Positions 59,838 to 64,000 of a stretch of 64,000 nucleotides of DNA are shown here, piece after piece. The stretch is from Micavibrio sp. UBA2137 (GTDB lineage: Bacteria > Pseudomonadota > Alphaproteobacteria > Micavibrionales > Micavibrionaceae): the NCBI GenBank assembly GCA_002328415.1, contig DCXL01000004.1:967451-1031450 (forward strand). Direction: 5' to 3'. The number at the start of each line of letters is the position of its first letter. Positions within the stretch are counted from its first letter, which is position 1. The position numbers were made by a program, and so were the translations under genes. Under the pieces are notes generated by a model. It was not told the origin of the DNA, did no database searches, and saw only the letters and a program-made list of their open reading frames with translations.

Positions 59838-61205
59838 ATGTCATTATTATTGACATGTGAGGTGTGTATTATCAAAAACTTTCAAATATTTATTATCACG
59901 CTTCTGATAAGCACAATATCGCTTTTATCAGCACCCGCACATGCCCAATCTATAATTCGGGATACAGAGTTGGAGGAGGCCATGACAAAATGGTCATCCG
60001 ATATCATTCGTGCTGCTGGATTATCCCCTCAATCAGTTAACTTTATCTTTATCGATGACCGCCAAATCAATGCCTTTGTTGCGGGCGGTCAAAATGTGTT
60101 TCTCTATACAGGCCTCATTGATCGCACAGAACGCCTTGAAGAGCTTTTAGGCGTTGTCGCGCACGAGGTTGGGCACATTAGTGGGGGACACCTTATTCGC
60201 ACACGTGAGGCGGTGGAAAACGCCTCCTATGAAACAATTATTGGGACATTGGTTGGTATAGGTGCCGCTCTTGCAGCAGGGAATGCGGGTGCGGCAAGCG
60301 CGGCAGGGGCCGCGGCAAGTTCTGTTGGACAACGCTCCTTTTTTGCGCATAGCCGTGTTCAGGAATCAGCCGCTGATCAAGCTGGACTGACATTCCTCAA
60401 TCAGGCAGGCATCGACCCCAAAGGCCTTCTGACCTTTTTTGAAAAAATGGAGGATGAAGACCTCCTTCCCCAAACACAACAACTAGAATATGTGAGAACA
60501 CACCCCCTTAATCGTAATCGCATGAGTGCCGTTATTCGGCGCGCTCAAGAATCTCGCTATTTTGGACAAGGAGTACCGCAAAATTGGGAAGCTGAATACT
60601 ATCTAATCAAGGCAAAATTATTAGGTTTTATTTCGCCTGAACGGGTTATCTGGGAATATGGCGACCGCGATACATCTCTACCTGCACGCTATGCACGCGC
60701 GATTGCAAGCTACCGTCAAAACAAGGTTGATGACGCGGTGTCCAAAATAAATGCACTGCTAAATGAATATCCACAAAACCCCTACTTTCATGAGCTTAAA
60801 GGACAAATGTTGGTTGATTTTGGGCGTGTAAACGATGCCTTACCTTCATATCGCACTGCACTCTCACTTAATCCTGATGCTGCCCTAATCCGCATAGCAT
60901 ACGCACATGCGCTTATTGAAACGTCACGTGGGGACGCTACACGCCTGAATGAAGCTATTGACCAACTTAAGAAAGCCAACATTCGTGAAAAACGTTCGAC
61001 GCGTTTGCACCGCCTGATGGCAACAGCCTATGGGCGCATGAATGATGAAGGGCGGGCCAGCCTTCATTTAGCAGAGGAAGCCCTGCTTCAAGGACGAAAA
61101 GATTTTGCACAATCCCGCGCGACACTCGCGAAACAAAAATTACCAAACGGGTCCGCAGACTGGTTTCGCGCTCAAGACATTCTAAATTACTTAGAACAGG
61201 GCTAG
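59838..61205 (+). CDS. BepA-like M48 family metalloprotease with TPR domain
   Basis: 455 residues. A signal peptide (ending about APAHAQ) precedes an M48 zinc protease domain (about 50-250) with HEVGH in VVAHEVGHISGGHL and the third ligand Glu in ESAADQAGL. TPR-like repeats fill about 300-455. BepA-type proteins survey outer-membrane assembly. ATG 59838 is the first methionine; GTG 59862, preceded by a weak GAGG-like site, gives a tighter signal peptide and may be the real start. It opens the protease-dsbA-acc cluster. Confidence 0.88.
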   Translation: MSLLLTCEVCIIKNFQIFIITLLISTISLLSAPAHAQSIIRDTELEEAMTKWSSDIIRAAGLSPQSVNFIFIDDRQINAFVAGGQNVFLYTGLIDRTERLEELLGVVAHEVGHISGGHLIRTREAVENASYETIIGTLVGIGAALAAGNAGAASAAGAAASSVGQRSFFAHSRVQESAADQAGLTFLNQAGIDPKGLLTFFEKMEDEDLLPQTQQLEYVRTHPLNRNRMSAVIRRAQESRYFGQGVPQNWEAEYYLIKAKLLGFISPERVIWEYGDRDTSLPARYARAIASYRQNKVDDAVSKINALLNEYPQNPYFHELKGQMLVDFGRVNDALPSYRTALSLNPDAALIRIAYAHALIETSRGDATRLNEAIDQLKKANIREKRSTRLHRLMATAYGRMNDEGRASLHLAEEALLQGRKDFAQSRATLAKQKLPNGSADWFRAQDILNYLEQG

Positions 61206-61285
61206 TCACGCCTCATGAAAGTGCGTAATATACTTTTTGAAATAGGACACTCTGGTTTAAAACCACACGGATAAAGGAGAAAAAC

Positions 61286-62038
61286 GTGAAATTTTTTGCA
61301 ACAGCACTAACCTGTGCAGCATTAATGACTTCTGGATTTGCAATCTCACAAGCCTCAGCAGAGTCTTTTGACGATGCCCAAAAACAGGAAATTAACACTC
61401 TCATTCAAAATTACATTGAAGAAAACCCAAAAGTTATTCTCGATGCGCTTGAAAATTACCGCCTTGAGCAAATTCGCCAAGTTGAGGAAGAAGCTGGTGC
61501 AAAGGCAGCCGCTCTTATCGAAGATGTGCGTGAAAATCCAAATAAATTTCCAACAATTGGAGCAAAAAACGGCGAAGTCATTGTTGTAGAATTCTTTGAT
61601 TATAATTGTGGCTATTGTAAAAAGGCCTTTGAAACCATCCAAGAGGCGCTCGATAAAAACAAGGATGTAACATTTGCGCTTATTGAAATGCCAATTCTTG
61701 GACCAACATCCAAAATTGCTTCTCAATATTCGTTGGCTGCTGAAAAACAAGGAAAATATCTTGAATTTCATACTGCTGTCATGAATCACAAAGGTCAAAA
61801 AGATGCAGCCGCCATGAAAGAGATTGGCAAAAAAGTTGGCCTTGATATTGCTCGCCTTGAAAAAGACGCCAAAAGTGACGCTGTTCAAGAAGCCATTGAT
61901 GCTAACATGAAAATCGCAGAGGAACTGGGTATCACAGGCACACCAGGCATTATTATTGAGAGCGAAATTATTCGTGGGTATATCCCATATGAGCAAATGA
62001 ATAGTGTTATTCAAGCTGAAAAGAAGAAAAAGGGTTAA
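61286..62038 (+). CDS. DsbA-family periplasmic thiol:disulfide protein
   Basis: 250 residues. A signal peptide (1-25, ending ASA) is followed by a helical N-terminal extension (about 30-85) and a DsbA-like thioredoxin fold. Active-site motif CGYC in DYNCGYCKKAF and the cis-Pro loop GITGTPGI are both present. The extension and motif fit the Com1/ScsC-like branch, where the extension can mediate oligomerisation. The AAGGAG-type site is at 61274-61280. It lies upstream of accB as in related bacteria; aroQ, often between them, is absent. Confidence 0.9.
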   Translation: MKFFATALTCAALMTSGFAISQASAESFDDAQKQEINTLIQNYIEENPKVILDALENYRLEQIRQVEEEAGAKAAALIEDVRENPNKFPTIGAKNGEVIVVEFFDYNCGYCKKAFETIQEALDKNKDVTFALIEMPILGPTSKIASQYSLAAEKQGKYLEFHTAVMNHKGQKDAAAMKEIGKKVGLDIARLEKDAKSDAVQEAIDANMKIAEELGITGTPGIIIESEIIRGYIPYEQMNSVIQAEKKKKG

Positions 62039-62063
62039 TATAACCCCTTGATAAAATTAATTA

Positions 62064-62099
62064 AAAATGCCGGGCCTGACTTTTTTAGCTCGGCATTTT
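62064..62099 (+). terminator. intrinsic terminator after dsbA-like gene
   Basis: AAAATGCCGGGC (62064-62075) and GCTCGGCATTTT (62088-62099), one G-U pair, loop containing T6. The T tail after the stem is short, so efficiency is uncertain. Confidence 0.6.
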
Positions 62100-62104
62100 G
62101 ACAT

Positions 62105-62150
62105 TTGTGCATAATCGCTATAAAAGTATGACGTTTTGGCAAAAATGCCA
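62105..62150 (+). promoter_or_regulatory. candidate accB promoter with downstream hairpin
   Basis: TTGTGC (62105-62110), 16 bases, TATGAC (62127-62132). Directly after it, TGGCA-AAAA-TGCCA (62137-62150) is a perfect small inverted repeat at the expected transcription start. That position suits an operator or a 5' stabilising hairpin. Confidence 0.4.
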
Positions 62151-62194
62151 TTATAAAGAAGTTCTAAATTTTAATAAGTGGTGAAAGAAAACAC

Positions 62195-62659
62195 ATGAAA
62201 ATTGATACGGACGCAATTAAGAAGCTTGCAGATCTCCTGAATGACACAGGCCTTACAGAAATTGAAGTTGGCGAGGGCGATAGCATCATTCGCGTCAGCA
62301 AAGGGGGCACTGTCGTTGCCGCTGCAGGACCTGCACCCGCACAACCTAACAATATGGGGGCTGACCCTGCAACACCACGTGTTGCCAACACAGACCAACC
62401 CAGTGAATCAGTCGCTGCAAGCCATCCTGGCGCAGTAACTTCACCAATGGTGGGGACAATTTACATGGCCGCCGAGCCAGGTGCTGCTGATTTTGTGAAA
62501 AAAGGTGATAGCGTTTTAGAAGGCGATACACTGCTTATTATTGAAGCAATGAAGGTCATGAACCCGATTAAAGCACCTAAATCTGGAACAATCTCTCAAA
62601 TTCTAGTGCAAAATGAACAGCCTATTGAGTTTGGTGATGTTCTAATGGTTATCGAATAA
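62195..62659 (+). CDS. accB: acetyl-CoA carboxylase biotin carboxyl carrier protein
   Basis: 154 residues. Carries the biotin of acetyl-CoA carboxylase, the first step of fatty-acid synthesis. The N-terminal DAIKKLADLLNDTGLTEIEVGEG is the BCCP dimer part; a Pro/Ala-rich linker (about 50-75) follows, and the biotinyl domain ends with the lipoyl-like fold. The biotinylated Lys is in EAMKVMNPI. accC follows after 31 bases, the conserved accBC operon. Confidence 0.96.
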   Translation: MKIDTDAIKKLADLLNDTGLTEIEVGEGDSIIRVSKGGTVVAAAGPAPAQPNNMGADPATPRVANTDQPSESVAASHPGAVTSPMVGTIYMAAEPGAADFVKKGDSVLEGDTLLIIEAMKVMNPIKAPKSGTISQILVQNEQPIEFGDVLMVIE

Positions 62660-62690
62660 GAAATCCGCTCTTTGAGATAGAGAAAAAAAT

Positions 62691-64000
62691 ATGTTCAAAA
62701 AAGTTCTGATTGCCAACCGTGGTGAAATTGCCTTGCGTATCCATCGCGCCTGTAAGGAAATGGGTATTCAAACTGTTGTTGTTCACTCTACTGCAGACGC
62801 CAATTCCATGGCTGTGCGTATGGCCGATGAATCTGTGTGCATTGGGGGACCACGTTCACGTGATAGTTATCTCAACACACACGCCATTTTAACAGCAGCG
62901 TCCATTACGAATGCTGATGCCATCCATCCTGGATATGGTTTCTTGTCTGAAAATGCAGAATTTGTGCGTATGGTGGAGGAACATGGCTTTACCTTTATTG
63001 GCCCTTCTGCTGATCATATTGACCGTATGGGTGACAAGGTCATGGCGAAGAAGACAGCCGTCGAGCTTGGCCTTCCTGTTGTGCCAGGTTCCGATGGCGC
63101 GCTTGAGACTTACGAAGAAGCATTAAAGACAGCAAACGAAATGGGCTATCCTGTCCTTATCAAAGCAGCCTCTGGCGGTGGTGGTAAGGGTATGCAGGTT
63201 GTCCGCGAAGAAAAGGCTCTGAAGGAGGCTTATACAACTGCACGCTCAGAGGCCAAAGCAAACTTTGGTGATGATACAGTTTATATGGAGAAATTCCTCC
63301 TCAAACCGCGCCATATTGAAATACAAATCTTTGGCGATAAGCACGGCAACGCTATCCATTTGGGTGAGCGTGACTGTTCAATTCAGCGTCGTCATCAGAA
63401 AGTTGTTGAGGAGGCTCCTTCTCCAACTTTGACAGAAGAAGAACGCACCTTCATTGGTGGACTATCAGCGGACGCAATTAAGAAGCTTGGCTACGTTGGT
63501 GCGGGAACAATCGAATATCTATTTGAAGATGGTAAATTCTATTTCATGGAAATGAACACACGTATTCAGGTGGAACATCCTGTCACAGAGATGATTACAG
63601 GGATTGACCTGATTGTTGAACAAATTCGTGTGGCTGCAGGTGAAAAACTAACACTCAATAAAGAGAATATTCGCTTGCGTGGGCATGCGATTGAAGTACG
63701 TATTAATGCCGAGGATCCAGAAACTTTTGCGCCATCCCCTGGGGAAATAAAACAATTCCACGCCGCAGGTGGTTTGGGCGTGCGCTTTGATAGCGCGGTT
63801 TATAATGGTTATAAAATTCCACCTTACTATGATTCCATGGTTGGAAAACTGATTGTGCATGGACGCGACAGAGACGAAGCAATCGCTCGCCTGCGCCGCG
63901 CTATTCAAGAAACAATCGTTGATGGTGTAAAAACAACTTTGCCATTACACCTTTGGATTATTGATAGCCCTGACTTCAAAACAGGTGACTATAACATTCA
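62691..64000 (+). CDS. accC: biotin carboxylase of acetyl-CoA carboxylase (3' end outside window)
   Basis: 436 codons are visible; E. coli AccC has about 449, so only the last residues are missing. ATG-binding N-terminal domain (KVLIANRGEIALRIHRA), ATP-grasp Gly-rich loop KAASGGGGKGMQVV, and catalytic segments ERDCSIQRRHQKVVEEAPSP and EMNTRIQVEHPVTEMITGIDL are intact. It carboxylates biotin on AccB using ATP and bicarbonate. The reading frame is open to the window edge; this is truncation by the window, not damage. Confidence 0.96.
   Translation, partial: MFKKVLIANRGEIALRIHRACKEMGIQTVVVHSTADANSMAVRMADESVCIGGPRSRDSYLNTHAILTAASITNADAIHPGYGFLSENAEFVRMVEEHGFTFIGPSADHIDRMGDKVMAKKTAVELGLPVVPGSDGALETYEEALKTANEMGYPVLIKAASGGGGKGMQVVREEKALKEAYTTARSEAKANFGDDTVYMEKFLLKPRHIEIQIFGDKHGNAIHLGERDCSIQRRHQKVVEEAPSPTLTEEERTFIGGLSADAIKKLGYVGAGTIEYLFEDGKFYFMEMNTRIQVEHPVTEMITGIDLIVEQIRVAAGEKLTLNKENIRLRGHAIEVRINAEDPETFAPSPGEIKQFHAAGGLGVRFDSAVYNGYKIPPYYDSMVGKLIVHGRDRDEAIARLRRAIQETIVDGVKTTLPLHLWIIDSPDFKTGDYNI

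Noticed and set aside
61355..62014. 219-residue minus-strand reading frame opposite the DsbA-family gene
   Set aside because: Its residue mix (Phe, Asn, Cys, Ile-rich) is what the reverse of a Lys/Glu/Ala-rich gene produces. The plus-strand protein has a signal peptide and CGYC site.

Overview
This window is chromosomal DNA from an alphaproteobacterium of modest GC content (low-to-mid forties percent by eye, not computed). Gene order supports this: lptB-rpoN-(murI)-hpf-ptsN, cvpA-purF-SDR, hemC-hemD-mitofilin-like-hemY, yfgM-like/bamB/der, M48 peptidase-dsbA-accB-accC, and a eukaryote-type NADP isocitrate dehydrogenase. The order within the class cannot be fixed from sequence alone. Three DotA/TraY-type proteins point towards lineages with IVB-type secretion or conjugation genes, for example Micavibrio-like or Rhodospirillales-like bacteria. 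No rRNA, tRNA, CRISPR array, insertion sequence or prophage was seen.

Layout. 1-7.3 kb: 3' part of radA, the S6-S18-L9 operon, then lptB, rpoN, murI, hpf and a ptsN homologue. 7.3-16.3 kb: dnaB (minus), cvpA-purF-SDR (plus), then minus-strand mscS, der, bamB and its TPR partner. 16.4-21 kb: a DUF2794-like gene, icd, an L,D-transpeptidase, a small lipoprotein and a cell-wall amidase. 21-31.6 kb: a long plus-strand run of rne, an unknown periplasmic protein, a glycosyltransferase, yidD, yidC, engB, rmuC, def, fmt and truA. 31.7-38.4 kb: a MAPEG protein, rsmE, ubiA and the hem cluster. 38.5-44.6 kb: tsaD, gpsA, rnpA-rpmH, an unknown gene, pheS, rplT-rpmI and infC. 44.7-48 kb: two TerD-family proteins and the ABC-F protein EttA. 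48-57 kb: three consecutive large DotA/TraY-family membrane proteins, followed by an orphan 74-residue ORF. 57.4-64 kb: nrdB, rlmE, a small membrane protein, a BepA-like M48 protease, a DsbA-family protein, accB and most of accC.

Most of the window is core informational and envelope biology: ribosome and translation factors, protein insertion, LPS and peptidoglycan maintenance, haem and ubiquinone synthesis, and fatty-acid synthesis initiation. Several parts are not routine. The main one is the tandem set of three divergent DotA-like proteins without visible Dot/Icm neighbours. Others are a PtsN homologue lacking the phosphorylatable histidine, a mitofilin-position protein with a helix-turn-helix-like N terminus, and structured 5' leaders before rpsF, hpf, rne and rpmI. 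There is also a likely leaderless gene, an ATT start for infC, and pheS without pheT.

Many ORFs were trimmed to internal starts, chosen from ribosome-binding sites, signal peptides or family alignment recalled from knowledge. No database search was run, so all family names rest on motif recognition.
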